DNA of 64,000 nt from Gaetbulibacter sp. S0825 (GCF_011777505.1 NZ_JAATJT010000002.1:682001-746000); one strand, 5' to 3'; counted from the stretch's first letter, positions 16,078 through 25,081 are shown. A program made the numbers and translations. Notes: generated by a model from the sequence alone, not told the origin.

Positions 16078-18084
16078 TTAGTAATCTAGAAGTGTTTTAA
16101 GTTCAGTTTCAAACCTATTTTTTGGCAGATACTGCTCTTCTAATTGATTAATAAACGGAATTGGAGTTTCTATACTTGCTACACGTTTAACTGGTGCGTC
16201 GAGATATTCAAAACATTCTTCCATAATCATGGATGCTATATCTGAAGCTATACCACCAAAAAGAGAATCCTCTTGTAAGATTATTGCTTTACCAGTTTTT
16301 TTAACCGAAGTTAATATCGCTTCAGTATCTAGAGGTTGTAAAGTTCTCAAGTCAATGACGTCGGCATCAATATCCTTATTGTTATCAAGTGTTTCAAGAG
16401 CCCAATGTACTGCTGCTCCATAACTAATAACCGTTACGTCTGTACCTTCACGTAGTAGTGATGCTTTACCAAAAGGTAAAGTAAAATAATCTATTGGCAC
16501 TTCTTGGCGAATACTCCTATATAATGCTTTGTGTTCAAAGAATAACACAGGGTTGGGGTCGTTAATTGCTGTTGCTAATAGTCCTTTAGCATCATAAGGA
16601 AACGCTGGATAAACAACTTTTAAACCTGGTGTTTTAGTAAACCATGCTTCGTTTGTTTGCGAATGAAATGGGCCAGCTGCTACACCACCACCGCAAGGCA
16701 TTCTTAGTACTACATCGGCATTTTGATTCCATCTATAATGCGATTTGGCCAAATAATTGACTACAGGGTTAAATCCAGAAGTCACGAAATCGGCAAATTG
16801 CATTTCCACTACACTTTTTATGCCAGCAATAGATAATCCCATTCCAGCTTCAACGATAGCCGATTCGCAAATAGGTGTATTTCTAACACGTTCTTCTCCA
16901 AAGGCCTTTAAAAAGCCATCGGTAATTTTAAAAACACCACCATAATCGGCAATATCTTGTCCCATTATTACCAAGTCTTTATGCTTTTGCATTGATTGCT
17001 TTAGGCCTTCAGAAATGGCATCAACAAATCTAATTTCTTTAGTTTTTCCTTTATGCGTAACCTCTTGATATTTAAATGCTTTATAAACATCATTTAACTC
17101 AGATGTTAAATTAGGAACAATCGCTTCTTCAGCGTAAGCCTTTTCTAAGCCATCATGAATTTCTTTCATAATGTCTTCCTTTATTATCACTTCATCCTTT
17201 TCGGTTAAAATGCCTTCTTCTTTAAGATAAGCTTGGTAATTCACTAACGGATCTTTTAAAGCCCATTGCTCCATTAAATCTTTCGGAACATATTTTGTAC
17301 CACTGGCCTCTTCATGACCACGCATTCTAAAGGTTTTAAACTCTATAAGTATTGGTCTTGGACGCTTTCTAATACTCTCTGCTAGTTTCGTAAGCTTAGA
17401 GTAAACGTCCAAAATGTTATTACCATCAATAATAAATGACTCTATTCCATAACCCTTACCTCTATCTGCAATGTTCTTGCAATTATACTGCTGAGATGTT
17501 GGTGTAGATAAACCATAACCATTATTTTCAATACAAAATATAACAGGAAGCTTCCATACAGAAGCCACATTTAACGCTTCGTGAAAATCACCTTCGCTTG
17601 TCCCTCCTTCTCCAGAAAATACAGCTGTAACTTTATTATTCTTCTTTAATAGATTTGCAAGTGCAATACCATCTGCTACACCTAATTGCGGTCCAAGATG
17701 CGATATCATACCAACAATATTATACTCCTGAGTACCAAAATGAAATGAGCGGTCTCTACCTTTAGTAAATCCGCTAGCTTTTCCCTGCCATTGTGCAAAT
17801 AAGCGATGAAGTGGGATCTTTCTTGTTGTAAAAACACCAAGGTTTCGATGCATTGGCAAAATATATTCGTCATCCTTTAAAGCCATAGTAACACCTACTG
17901 ATATTGCCTCCTGACCTATTCCTGAGAACCATTTTGATATTTTTCCCTGTCGCAATAGAATGAGCATCTTCTCCTCTATCATTCTGGGTTTAAGCATATT
18001 AATATATAGTGAAATAAGTGTATTACGACGTAAGCTCTTTTTGTCATAATTTATATTTCTAATAGTATTTGTTGTTTTAGCCAT
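16078..18084 (-). CDS. 2-oxo acid dehydrogenase E1, alpha and beta subunits fused
   Basis: The 668-residue protein joins two subunits that are separate in most bacteria. Residues 1 to about 330 are E1-alpha, with the thiamine diphosphate motif 'SGEGGTSEGDFHEALN' and 'ENNGYGLSTPT'. Residues about 345-668 are E1-beta, with 'FVDAISEGLKQSM', 'MGQDIADYGGVFK' and 'VIDLRTLQPLD'. It decarboxylates a 2-oxo acid, most likely branched-chain (bkd type) or pyruvate, with E2 and E3 encoded elsewhere. Branched-chain iso-acids are typical of this group, which fits the lipid-modifying enzyme gene 11 bp downstream. A strong minus-strand promoter lies just upstream. Confidence 0.9.
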   Translation of the reverse strand: MAKTTNTIRNINYDKKSLRRNTLISLYINMLKPRMIEEKMLILLRQGKISKWFSGIGQEAISVGVTMALKDDEYILPMHRNLGVFTTRKIPLHRLFAQWQGKASGFTKGRDRSFHFGTQEYNIVGMISHLGPQLGVADGIALANLLKKNNKVTAVFSGEGGTSEGDFHEALNVASVWKLPVIFCIENNGYGLSTPTSQQYNCKNIADRGKGYGIESFIIDGNNILDVYSKLTKLAESIRKRPRPILIEFKTFRMRGHEEASGTKYVPKDLMEQWALKDPLVNYQAYLKEEGILTEKDEVIIKEDIMKEIHDGLEKAYAEEAIVPNLTSELNDVYKAFKYQEVTHKGKTKEIRFVDAISEGLKQSMQKHKDLVIMGQDIADYGGVFKITDGFLKAFGEERVRNTPICESAIVEAGMGLSIAGIKSVVEMQFADFVTSGFNPVVNYLAKSHYRWNQNADVVLRMPCGGGVAAGPFHSQTNEAWFTKTPGLKVVYPAFPYDAKGLLATAINDPNPVLFFEHKALYRSIRQEVPIDYFTLPFGKASLLREGTDVTVISYGAAVHWALETLDNNKDIDADVIDLRTLQPLDTEAILTSVKKTGKAIILQEDSLFGGIASDIASMIMEECFEYLDAPVKRVASIETPIPFINQLEEQYLPKNRFETELKTLLDY

Positions 18085-18101
18085 CTAAAAAAAATCTTAA
18101 T

Positions 18102-18133
18102 CAAAAGTAGCAAAAATAAGGTAACGGTAGCAA
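18102..18133 (-). promoter_or_regulatory. Promoter of the E1 fusion operon
   Basis: Read on the minus strand: TTG (18133-18131), 21 bp, TACTTTTG (18109-18102). A second exact -7 match, TATTTTTG, lies at 18118-18111. The ATG at 18084 follows closely. Confidence 0.6.
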
Positions 18134-18211
18134 GATTTTTGCTATTGCACAAATTTCATCGATTATCTAGTTTATAATAAGCTATAAGGTAGATATTTGT
18201 CAATACTAGCC

Positions 18212-18240
18212 TTGTTTAGTGACCAATTTCGCTATCTTTG
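18212..18240 (+). promoter_or_regulatory. Promoter of the 2OG oxygenase gene; rules out an upstream start
   Basis: TTG (18212-18214), 18 bp, TATCTTTG (18233-18240), all matching consensus. The promoter is inside the longest open frame, so translation must begin downstream at ATG 18269. Confidence 0.65.
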
Positions 18241-18268
18241 TTATTCTATTATATTTAATTTTAAGACG

Positions 18269-19219
18269 ATGAATAAGATACCTAGCGTAAATCTTAAAGA
18301 TTTTCTTTCAGAAGATCCTCAAACAAAACAAAAATTTATTAATGATATTGGAAAAGCTTATGAAGACATTGGTTTTGTTGCACTAAGAGGTCATTTTTTG
18401 GATGACGAATTAGTTGAAAACCTATATAAAGAAGTGAAAAACTTTTTTGACCTTCCATTAGAAACTAAAAGAAAGTATGAAATTCCTGGAATTGGAGGTC
18501 AACGTGGTTATGTATCGTTTGGAAAAGAAAGTGCTAAAGGAAAAAAAGAAGGCGATTTAAAAGAGTTTTGGCATTTTGGACAGTATGTAGAAAACAATCC
18601 TGATTTGGAAGCTGAGTACCCAAAAAATGTAAGTGTTGAAGAACTTCCAGCTTTCAATGCTATTGGAAAAGAAACCTATAGAATGCTTGAAAAAACTGCA
18701 AAATATGTGCTTCGCTCCTTAGCTCTTCATTTAGGTTTAAATGAGATTTATTTTGATGAATATATATTTAATGGTAATAGTATATTAAGACCTATTCACT
18801 ATCCACCTATTAAAGAAGAACCAAAAAATGCAGTTAGAGCTGCTGCGCATGGAGATATTAACTTAATCACCTTGTTAATGGGTGCTCAAGGTCGTGGATT
18901 ACAAGTGCAAAATCATAAAGGTGAATGGCTAGATGCTATTGCAGAACCTGATGAACTTATGATTAATGTTGGTGATATGTTATCAAGGCATACTAATAAT
19001 AAACTAAAATCAACAATTCACAGAGTTATAAACCCACCCAAGGAGCTTTGGGGAACATCACGTTATTCTATACCATTTTTTATGCATCCAGTAAGTAGTA
19101 TGAAGTTAGATGTACTAGATAGCTGTATTGACGAAGAACACCCTAAAAAATTTGAAGATATTACTGCTGGAGAATTTTTAAATGAACGTTTGATAGAATT
19201 AGGATTGATAAAAAAGTAG
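18269..19219 (+). CDS. 2-oxoglutarate / Fe(II)-dependent oxygenase, isopenicillin N synthase-like
   Basis: From ATG 18269 the protein has 316 residues and no export signal. It has the DIOX N-terminal region (VNLKDFLSEDPQTKQ, then DIGFVALRGH) and the 2OG-Fe(II) core with the HxD pair in 'AAHGDINLITLL', the distal His in 'STIHRVINPP' and the 2OG-binding Arg in 'SRYSIPFF'. Members oxidise small molecules; the substrate cannot be told. The gene is divergent from the E1 operon with both promoters packed in about 150 bp. The longer open frame from 18197 would start upstream of the promoter and is rejected. Confidence 0.88.
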   Translation: MNKIPSVNLKDFLSEDPQTKQKFINDIGKAYEDIGFVALRGHFLDDELVENLYKEVKNFFDLPLETKRKYEIPGIGGQRGYVSFGKESAKGKKEGDLKEFWHFGQYVENNPDLEAEYPKNVSVEELPAFNAIGKETYRMLEKTAKYVLRSLALHLGLNEIYFDEYIFNGNSILRPIHYPPIKEEPKNAVRAAAHGDINLITLLMGAQGRGLQVQNHKGEWLDAIAEPDELMINVGDMLSRHTNNKLKSTIHRVINPPKELWGTSRYSIPFFMHPVSSMKLDVLDSCIDEEHPKKFEDITAGEFLNERLIELGLIKK

Positions 19220-19230
19220 TATTCAGAAAT

Positions 19231-19285
19231 CAGTCACAGTCGCAAATAAATTTTATTACTGTAACTGAAACTGTAAACTGAGACT
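19231..19285. repeat. CAGT/ACTG spaced repeats upstream of the SUI1 gene
   Basis: CAGT occurs at 19231 and 19237, and its complement ACTG at 19258, 19264, 19270 and 19277, at steps of 6, 6, 6 and 7 bp. The opposed orientation allows imperfect folding. Similar arrays lie at 34831 and 52724. Confidence 0.55.
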
Positions 19286-19299
19286 ATAAACTAATACAC

Positions 19300-19629
19300 A
19301 TGGATTTACAAGATCAATTAAAAAATCTGTTTCCAGATCACCAAGTACCTGAAACAACTGAAGAAACTAAGAAAACAGATGCTGTCTGGCTTCAAGATGA
19401 TCCCATAATTTGTAAATACGAAAAACGTAAAGGCAAACCAATAACCATACTTGAAGGTTATAATGGAGCTACAGAAGATTTTAAGAAACTGGCAAAAGAA
19501 CTAAAAACCAAGTTAAGCGTTGGAGGTAGTTTTAAAGATGAGAAAATCATCATCCAAGGTGATTATCGCGATAAAATTATGACTATTTTAAAAGACAAAG
19601 GGTTTAATGTTAAGCGTGTTGGTGGTTAA
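19300..19629 (+). CDS. SUI1/YciH-family translation factor-like protein
   Basis: The 109-residue protein has an acidic N-terminal tail of about 30 residues and a SUI1/eIF1-like domain at about 35-109 (GYNGATEDFKKLAKELKTKL, 'SVGGSFKDEKIIIQGDYRDKI', 'GFNVKRVGG'). In bacteria this family (YciH) is thought to influence start-codon selection. It is followed after 2 bp by the DUF1835 gene, so co-transcription with the next three genes is likely. A CAGT/ACTG repeat array lies 15 bp before the start. Confidence 0.9.
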   Translation: MDLQDQLKNLFPDHQVPETTEETKKTDAVWLQDDPIICKYEKRKGKPITILEGYNGATEDFKKLAKELKTKLSVGGSFKDEKIIIQGDYRDKIMTILKDKGFNVKRVGG

Positions 19630-19631
19630 TA

Positions 19632-20573
19632 ATGACAAATAAAATCCTTCATATCACAAATGGATCAAGCCTAACTAACTATTTAAATGAGTTAAACTTC
19701 TCAGGCGATTTTTTAACTTGGCATGAAATGCTTTGCGAAGGCCCAACTGTTGAGAAAATTGATACTCAAGAGTTTGTAGAAATAAGACGCACTTTTCTAA
19801 ATAAATATTATAATATAGATATTGATGAATATAAGTTTCATAATGAACTAGGAGTAATTGATGATATTAAAAACTATTCCAAAATAATTCTTTGGTTTGA
19901 GTATGATTTATTTTGCCATATAAATCTTATGGCAGTCATTAGCTTATTACAACAACAAAAAGTTAAACTACCTTTATTTTTAGTTTGTAGTGGTAGAATT
20001 AAAGGAGAAAAAGATTTTAAAGGACTAGGTGAGTTAAGTGAGAGTCAGCTTCTAGATCATTTTGATAATAAAATTGAATTGAACGAGTCTGATATAGAAT
20101 TAGCTTCGTCAATTTGGAAAACATACTGTGGTAAAGACCATAATTTGTTAAGACCATATATTTTAAAAACCTCGTCATTTAAGTATTTAAATAGTTGCTT
20201 AAAAGCACATTTAAAACGTTTTCCAAACTCAAAAAATGGTCTAGATAGACTTGAAAAGCATATATTGGAAATAATTAGAGATAACGATATAAAATCTAAA
20301 CATCATCTATTAGGTTATGTATTAAACTATCAAGGATATTATGGTTATGGAGACATACAAATAAAACGTATGATTGGCAATTTGAGTATATTCATTGAAG
20401 AAACTGACCAAAGATTAGAATTAAACCGTAAAGGTCATGACGCATTATTAAATCAGCATAACTTTTCAAATGAAATACATAACGATATTCAATATGGAGG
20501 TATAAATAGATTAAAATATCAGTTTAACAAAAAACAAAACAAACTCATAAAAACAGTATATAATGTCAATTAA
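19632..20573 (+). CDS. DUF1835 domain-containing protein
   Basis: The 313-residue cytosolic protein has the DUF1835-type N-terminus: 'KILHITNGSSLTNYLNELNFSG', 'FLTWHEMLCEGP', and later 'IILWFEYDLFCHINL' near residue 85. The C-terminal 100 residues form a separate helical part (LNRKGHDALLNQ). The biochemical function of the family is not known to me. It starts 2 bp after SUI1 and its last 11 bp overlap the nucleoside phosphorylase start, implying translational coupling. Confidence 0.8.
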   Translation: MTNKILHITNGSSLTNYLNELNFSGDFLTWHEMLCEGPTVEKIDTQEFVEIRRTFLNKYYNIDIDEYKFHNELGVIDDIKNYSKIILWFEYDLFCHINLMAVISLLQQQKVKLPLFLVCSGRIKGEKDFKGLGELSESQLLDHFDNKIELNESDIELASSIWKTYCGKDHNLLRPYILKTSSFKYLNSCLKAHLKRFPNSKNGLDRLEKHILEIIRDNDIKSKHHLLGYVLNYQGYYGYGDIQIKRMIGNLSIFIEETDQRLELNRKGHDALLNQHNFSNEIHNDIQYGGINRLKYQFNKKQNKLIKTVYNVN

Positions 20574-21432
20574 GGAATCCGAACTTATTCTAAACCCAGA
20601 TGGCAGTGTTTATCATCTTAATTTAAAACCAGTGCATATTGCCGATACTGTTATTTTTGTAGGCGACCAAGATCGTGTTGCAAAAATATCTAAACATTTT
20701 GATATAATTGAATTTGAAACTCAAAAACGAGAGTTTAAAACCCATACAGGATATTATAAGAGTAAACGACTTACGGTAATGTCTACTGGAATTGGTCCCG
20801 ATAATATTGATATTGTTATGAATGAGCTAGATGCTTTAGTAAATATTAATCTTGAAACCAGAAAACCTAAACAAACACTTAAATCGCTAAACATTGTTCG
20901 TGTTGGTACATCTGGCTCTCTCCAAAGTGATGTTCCTGTGGACTCATTTGTATTGAGTACACATGGGTTGGATTTAAACGGCATGTTACACTTCTATCAA
21001 ATTGAAGACATTTGTAATCCAGAGCTTGAAGATGCGTTTATTAAACACACCAATTGGCATAAAGACAAAGCAAGACCAGTAATAATTGGCAATAGTAAAT
21101 TTCTTGAAAAATTTCTAGATAGCCCAAAAGTATATAAGGGTGTTACTGCTACTGCAGGTGGGTTTTATGGACCTCAAGGGCGTGTGCTTAGGTTACCTCT
21201 ATTCGATAATAATATGAATACCAAAATGGACTCTTTTAATCATAATGGCATAAATATTACCAACTTCGAAATGGAAACATCAGTCATTTATGGATTGTCA
21301 AAACTGTTAGGTCATCATGCCTGCTCTTTAAATGCAATTATAGCCAATAGACCAAACGGAACATTTAGCAAAGATCCAAAAGCAGCTGTTGAAGAACTTA
21401 TAAAATACACCCTAAATAAATTAGTTTCTTAA
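20563..21432 (+). CDS. Nucleoside phosphorylase (uridine phosphorylase-like)
   Basis: The 289-residue protein has the PNP/UDP phosphorylase pattern: 'VIFVGDQDRVAKISKHF' near 30-48, 'MSTGIGPDNIDIVMNELD' near 73, 'IVRVGTSGSL' near 112, and the glutamate/methionine substrate site 'ITNFEMETSVIYGLS' near 225. It would split a nucleoside with phosphate to give free base and sugar-phosphate. The flavobacterial variant has a long insert (LVNINLETRKPKQTLK), so the exact base is unsure. It overlaps DUF1835 by 11 bp and directly abuts the next gene. Confidence 0.87.
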   Translation: MSIKESELILNPDGSVYHLNLKPVHIADTVIFVGDQDRVAKISKHFDIIEFETQKREFKTHTGYYKSKRLTVMSTGIGPDNIDIVMNELDALVNINLETRKPKQTLKSLNIVRVGTSGSLQSDVPVDSFVLSTHGLDLNGMLHFYQIEDICNPELEDAFIKHTNWHKDKARPVIIGNSKFLEKFLDSPKVYKGVTATAGGFYGPQGRVLRLPLFDNNMNTKMDSFNHNGINITNFEMETSVIYGLSKLLGHHACSLNAIIANRPNGTFSKDPKAAVEELIKYTLNKLVS

Positions 21433-22299
21433 ATGAGTGAAAGTTTAAAAACTGTCAGAATTGGAGGCGTACCAGAACATTTCAATCTAGCTTGGTACTT
21501 AACTCTTAAAAATAAGGAATACAAAGCAGAAGGTATTAATTTACGCTGGAAGGATTACTTTGGAGGTACTGGTCAAATGTGCAAAGCATTAAGGGATAAT
21601 GAAATAGATTTAGCTGTAATTTTAACTGAAGGAATTATAAAGGATATTATTGCAGGCAACAAGTGTAAAATTGTTCAAGTTTATGTGAAATCGCCATTAA
21701 TTTGGGGAATACATGTATCGCATAATTCCCCATATAAGGCAATTAATGATATAAAAGGAACCAAAGCAGCAATAAGTCGTTTTGGTTCTGGGTCTCATTT
21801 AATGGCATATATTAATGCTCAAAACAATCATTGGAATTTAGAAACCGATTTGCATTTTGAAGTCGTAAAAAATCTAGATGGCGCAGTTGAGGCTCTTACC
21901 AATGGAACAGCCGATTATTTTATGTGGGAAAAATTTACAACCAAGCCATTAGTAGACACTAATATCTTTGAACATATTGACGATTGTCCCTCTCCTTGGC
22001 CATGTTTTGTCATTGCTGTAAGAGAAGAGTTTCTAGCCAATGAAGAAGAATGTTTAAAGACTATTTTAAATATAATTAATAGGATGACTAAGGAGTTTAA
22101 AAATATTCCTTCTATTGATGTTACTATTGCTAATAGATACAATCAAAAACTAGAAGATGTGCAGCAGTGGCTTAATTTAACTGAATGGTCTCAAGACAAC
22201 TTAGACATCGAAACAGTAAACAATGTTCAGGAGCAACTTTTGGCTTTGAAGATAATCCCAAAAAAAATACCTTTTAACCAGCTGGTAACCAACATTTAA
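21433..22299 (+). CDS. SsuA/THI5-like substrate-binding protein without a signal peptide
   Basis: The 288-residue protein has the type 2 periplasmic-binding fold pattern of the SsuA/NMT1/THI5-like group: 'RIGGVPEHFNLAWYLTLK', 'LRWKDYFGGTGQMCKALRDNEIDLAVILTEG', and 'GAVEALTNGTADYFMWEKF'. Unlike transport binding proteins it has no signal peptide or lipobox, so it is predicted to stay in the cytosol. No ABC permease or ATPase lies nearby. It starts 1 bp after the phosphorylase stop codon. Cytosolic members may bind or transform small metabolites (THI5 itself makes a pyrimidine); which one here is unknown. Confidence 0.75.
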   Translation: MSESLKTVRIGGVPEHFNLAWYLTLKNKEYKAEGINLRWKDYFGGTGQMCKALRDNEIDLAVILTEGIIKDIIAGNKCKIVQVYVKSPLIWGIHVSHNSPYKAINDIKGTKAAISRFGSGSHLMAYINAQNNHWNLETDLHFEVVKNLDGAVEALTNGTADYFMWEKFTTKPLVDTNIFEHIDDCPSPWPCFVIAVREEFLANEEECLKTILNIINRMTKEFKNIPSIDVTIANRYNQKLEDVQQWLNLTEWSQDNLDIETVNNVQEQLLALKIIPKKIPFNQLVTNI

Positions 22300-22344
22300 C
22301 GTTTTTCATCCAAAAAGTAGGAGTTTTCAACGAATACTTGTTAT

Positions 22345-22362
22345 ATACGTATATATACGTAT
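22345..22362. promoter_or_regulatory. 18-bp perfect palindrome in an intergenic gap
   Basis: ATACGTATATATACGTAT reads the same on both strands. It lies 45 bp after the binding-protein gene and 113 bp before the small membrane-protein gene. Its CpG-containing ACGT cores are rare in this AT-rich DNA. A binding site is possible. Confidence 0.35.
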
Positions 22363-22475
22363 TGTTTCGTATTATTTTTTTATTTACCTTTATTAACATA
22401 TGTTAACATAGTTTTTGCATTTCATCGAATTTATTTGTATTTTGCCGAAATAATGTTGCCCAAATCCCTTAGTAT

Positions 22476-22673
22476 ATGATTTATAAAATTACATTAATTC
22501 TTTTAATTTTAGTAGCAATAAATTTCGTCCTATTGGTTTTTAGCACAAATAAAATTAAGAGTTTTTCGAAACCTAAAAAAGCCAAAGCTAGCAGACCTAT
22601 AGTACTGAAAAAAGCACCAAAAACACTTACCACTCGACAGGTTCCAGGCCGTTTGTCTCCAACAGGGAGTTAG
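22476..22673 (+). CDS. Small single-span membrane protein
   Basis: The 65-residue protein has one membrane helix (MIYKITLILLILVAINFVLLVF) followed by a strongly basic tail (NKIKSFSKPKKAKASRPIVLKKAPK) and a C-terminus ending SPTGS. I recall small flavobacterial proteins of this shape next to ung, which supports it being real. Its last 47 bp overlap the 3' end of ung on the opposite strand. Function unknown. Confidence 0.6.
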   Translation: MIYKITLILLILVAINFVLLVFSTNKIKSFSKPKKAKASRPIVLKKAPKTLTTRQVPGRLSPTGS

Positions 22674-23292
22674 CTTTACTAAAGTGCTTATTTCCAAACC
22701 AATAACCTCTATTAGCACTTAATGGTGAGGGATGTCCAGACGTTAACACATGATGTCTTTTCGTATCAATAAGTTTTACTTTTTTTTTGGCAAATCCACC
22801 CCATAGCAGAAACACAATCCCTTCTCTATTTTTTGAAATTGTTGTAATTACAGCATCTGTAAATTGTTCCCAGCCTTTATTTTGATGACTGCCAGCTTGA
22901 TGTGCTCTAACAGTTAGTGTTGCATTTAAAAGTAATACACCTTGATCTGCCCAACGTTCTAAATTTCCACTTTTTGGGTATGGAATTCCTACATCAGTTG
23001 TAATTTCTTTAAAAATATTAATCAGTGATGGTGGATGTTTAACACCATCTCGAACAGAAAAACATAAGCCATTAGCTTGACCAACACCATGATACGGGTC
23101 TTGACCAATAATTATCACCTTTAAATTATTAAAGGTGCAATGGTCAAATGCTGCAAAAATTTCTTTTCCAGGAGGGAAACATTGCTGCGTTTTATACTCT
23201 TGTTTTATAAAATTAACTAGCTCAGTAAAATATGGTTTACTAAACTCGTCTTGCAAATGTGTTTTCCAACTTGATTGAATGTTTACGTCCAT
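22627..23292 (-). CDS. ung: Uracil-DNA glycosylase, family 1
   Basis: The enzyme removes uracil from DNA in base-excision repair. The water-activating motif 'GQDPYHGVGQANGLCFSV' and the C-terminal 'SGHPSPLSANRGYWF' loop are intact, as is 'WADQGVLLLNATLTVR'. The start at ATG 23292 (MDVNIQSSWKTHL, 221 residues) fits the usual N-terminus; an ATG five codons upstream (23307) is also possible. The gene converges on the small membrane-protein gene with a 47-bp tail-to-tail overlap. Confidence 0.95.
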   Translation of the reverse strand: MDVNIQSSWKTHLQDEFSKPYFTELVNFIKQEYKTQQCFPPGKEIFAAFDHCTFNNLKVIIIGQDPYHGVGQANGLCFSVRDGVKHPPSLINIFKEITTDVGIPYPKSGNLERWADQGVLLLNATLTVRAHQAGSHQNKGWEQFTDAVITTISKNREGIVFLLWGGFAKKKVKLIDTKRHHVLTSGHPSPLSANRGYWFGNKHFSKANSLLETNGLEPVEW

Positions 23293-23487
23293 ATTAGTTC
23301 TTATCATTCCGCAATTGATACAGAATCTACTTAAGAAACAAAAATAAAACTCTCTCTTTACACAACTAATTAATTAAGCAATTAGTTACTAACAGTTTGT
23401 TTGCATAATTATTAGTTATGACAAACAACTACTTGACATTAAGAACTTAAAAAACTAACTTCATTAAATACATACTAATACCAAATA

Positions 23488-25028
23488 ATGCGTTTCATAA
23501 TTTTTGCATCTCTTATATTTCTTCAAATATGCTCACTATCTGGACAAGATTCATTAAAAGAAATAAACCTAAATAAAGGAAAATATGAAGTTGGCTTTCA
23601 GCACTACACAGTTATTGATAGCACGAGAACTTACCAAATCCACAATGAGCATAATAATCAATTCATACTAAGACCAATTTCTATTAGTATTTGGTATCCT
23701 GCTGAAATTAAAAACAGTAATACAGTAATTCTAAGCAATTAATTGTTTTGGATTATTTGGAGGTCTTAAAAGAGGAGGAAGAATGGAGAAACCTACCAAA
23801 CAAGTTTTTGTTAGATTGGTTTCCTTACTTATGGAATACACCACAAAATAGATCTCATTTGTTAGAAAGAGTAAATGCCGTCTCCAATACTAACGTTTTA
23901 GAAGGCAAATTTCCAGTCGTAGTTTATGCACCAAGTTATCAAGCCTCATCCATTGAGAATTTTGCCTTATTCGAATTTTTGGCAAGTAATGGTTTCGTAG
24001 TGATATCAAGCCCTTCAAGAGGGACAGATACAAGATGGTTAGAAAGAGGAACTACAAAAGATATGGAAACACAATCTAGAGATGTAGAATTTCTTTTAAA
24101 AGAAATTCATAAATACGAATCTATAGACTTCGATAGAACAGCACTTATGGGCTTTAGTTTTTGTGGACTATCGAATGCTATAACGGTAATGAAAAATAAG
24201 AACATAAGCGCAATAGTAAGCTTAGATGGAACTGAAAGATTCAATTACCCTGTACTAGAAAAATCACCTTACTTTAATATAGATAGGTTTAATATTCCTT
24301 ATATCCATTTTGCTCAAAAAGAGATTCCAAAAGAAGTACTTACTAGTGACAAAATTCCTGCCGAATTGAATTACAAATTTCAACTGTACGATTCTTTAAA
24401 ATTTAGTGACGCCTATAGTTACAGATTCCACGACCTAACACATTCTTATTTTAGCTCCTTTGGTGTTTTATTTGCCAATAGAGATAAAAGACAAGACAAA
24501 AGTGATGCAGAAATTATGGCTTCTTATAAACTCCTTTCTGAACATACCTTACAGTTTTTAAATGCTACTTTGAAAAATGAGGAGAACGCAAAGGAATTCA
24601 TTGAAAACAACCCTGACAAAAATAGTATTTCCAAAACACTGATTTCGAAAAAGATGAAAAAATCACTTGCGACAACATTTGATTATAAAGATTTTAATGA
24701 TTTAGCACTTAGTCAGGATTATCAAGATTTAATTCCGTTATACGAAGAAACAGTAGTAAAACATCCAACACTAAAGCTTGAAGAAGGCATGTTAAACACC
24801 ATGGGCTTGCGATTTTCATTTAACCCTTCAAAGTTTGAACAGGGTATAAATGTGTTGTTATTGGCATTGCATATCTATCCGAAATCGGCAAACTTATACG
24901 ATAGTTTAGCTGAAGTTTATCTTCACAAGAAAGATTTTAAAGAAGCTGTTGCTAACTTCAAGAAGTCATTGGAATTTAATCCAGAAAATCAGAATGCTAT
25001 TAATAAACTAAAGCAATTAAAAAATTAA
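23488..25028 (+). pseudogene. Secreted alpha/beta hydrolase with TPR tail, broken by an 8-bp tandem duplication
   Basis: The first frame (ATG 23488 to TAA 23742) gives a signal peptide (MRFIIFASLIFLQICSLSGQ) and 'SISIWYPAE'. The second frame (through 25028) continues with 'VLDYLEVLKEEEEW', 'VVVYAPSYQASS', the nucleophile elbow 'MGFSFCGLSNA' (G-F-S-F-C-G) and a C-terminal TPR-like segment (SANLYDSLAEVYLHKKDF). The frames differ by two bases, and 23714-23729 is an exact tandem repeat of ACAGTAAT. Removing one copy restores a single protein of about 510 residues. The fold resembles platelet-activating-factor acetylhydrolase/dienelactone-type hydrolases. Whether it is a dead gene or a reversible switch is open. 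Confidence 0.8.
23714..23729 (+). repeat. 8-bp tandem duplication (ACAGTAAT x2) causing a frameshift
   Basis: ACAGTAAT at 23714-23721 is followed directly by ACAGTAAT at 23722-23729. Eight added bases shift the frame by +2. With one copy the text reads continuously from the upstream to the downstream hydrolase frame. Confidence 0.9.
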
Positions 25029-25081
25029 AGTTGGCTATTACTATGTACATCTCCACAATTTCACATATCAATTGTAATACG

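Noticed and set aside
18197..18268. Upstream extension of the 2OG oxygenase (24 residues)
   Set aside because: A consensus promoter (18212-18240) lies inside it; ATG 18269 gives the natural start.
21433..22299. Periplasmic component of an ABC transporter
   Set aside because: There is no signal peptide, lipobox, permease or ATPase gene; the protein appears cytosolic.
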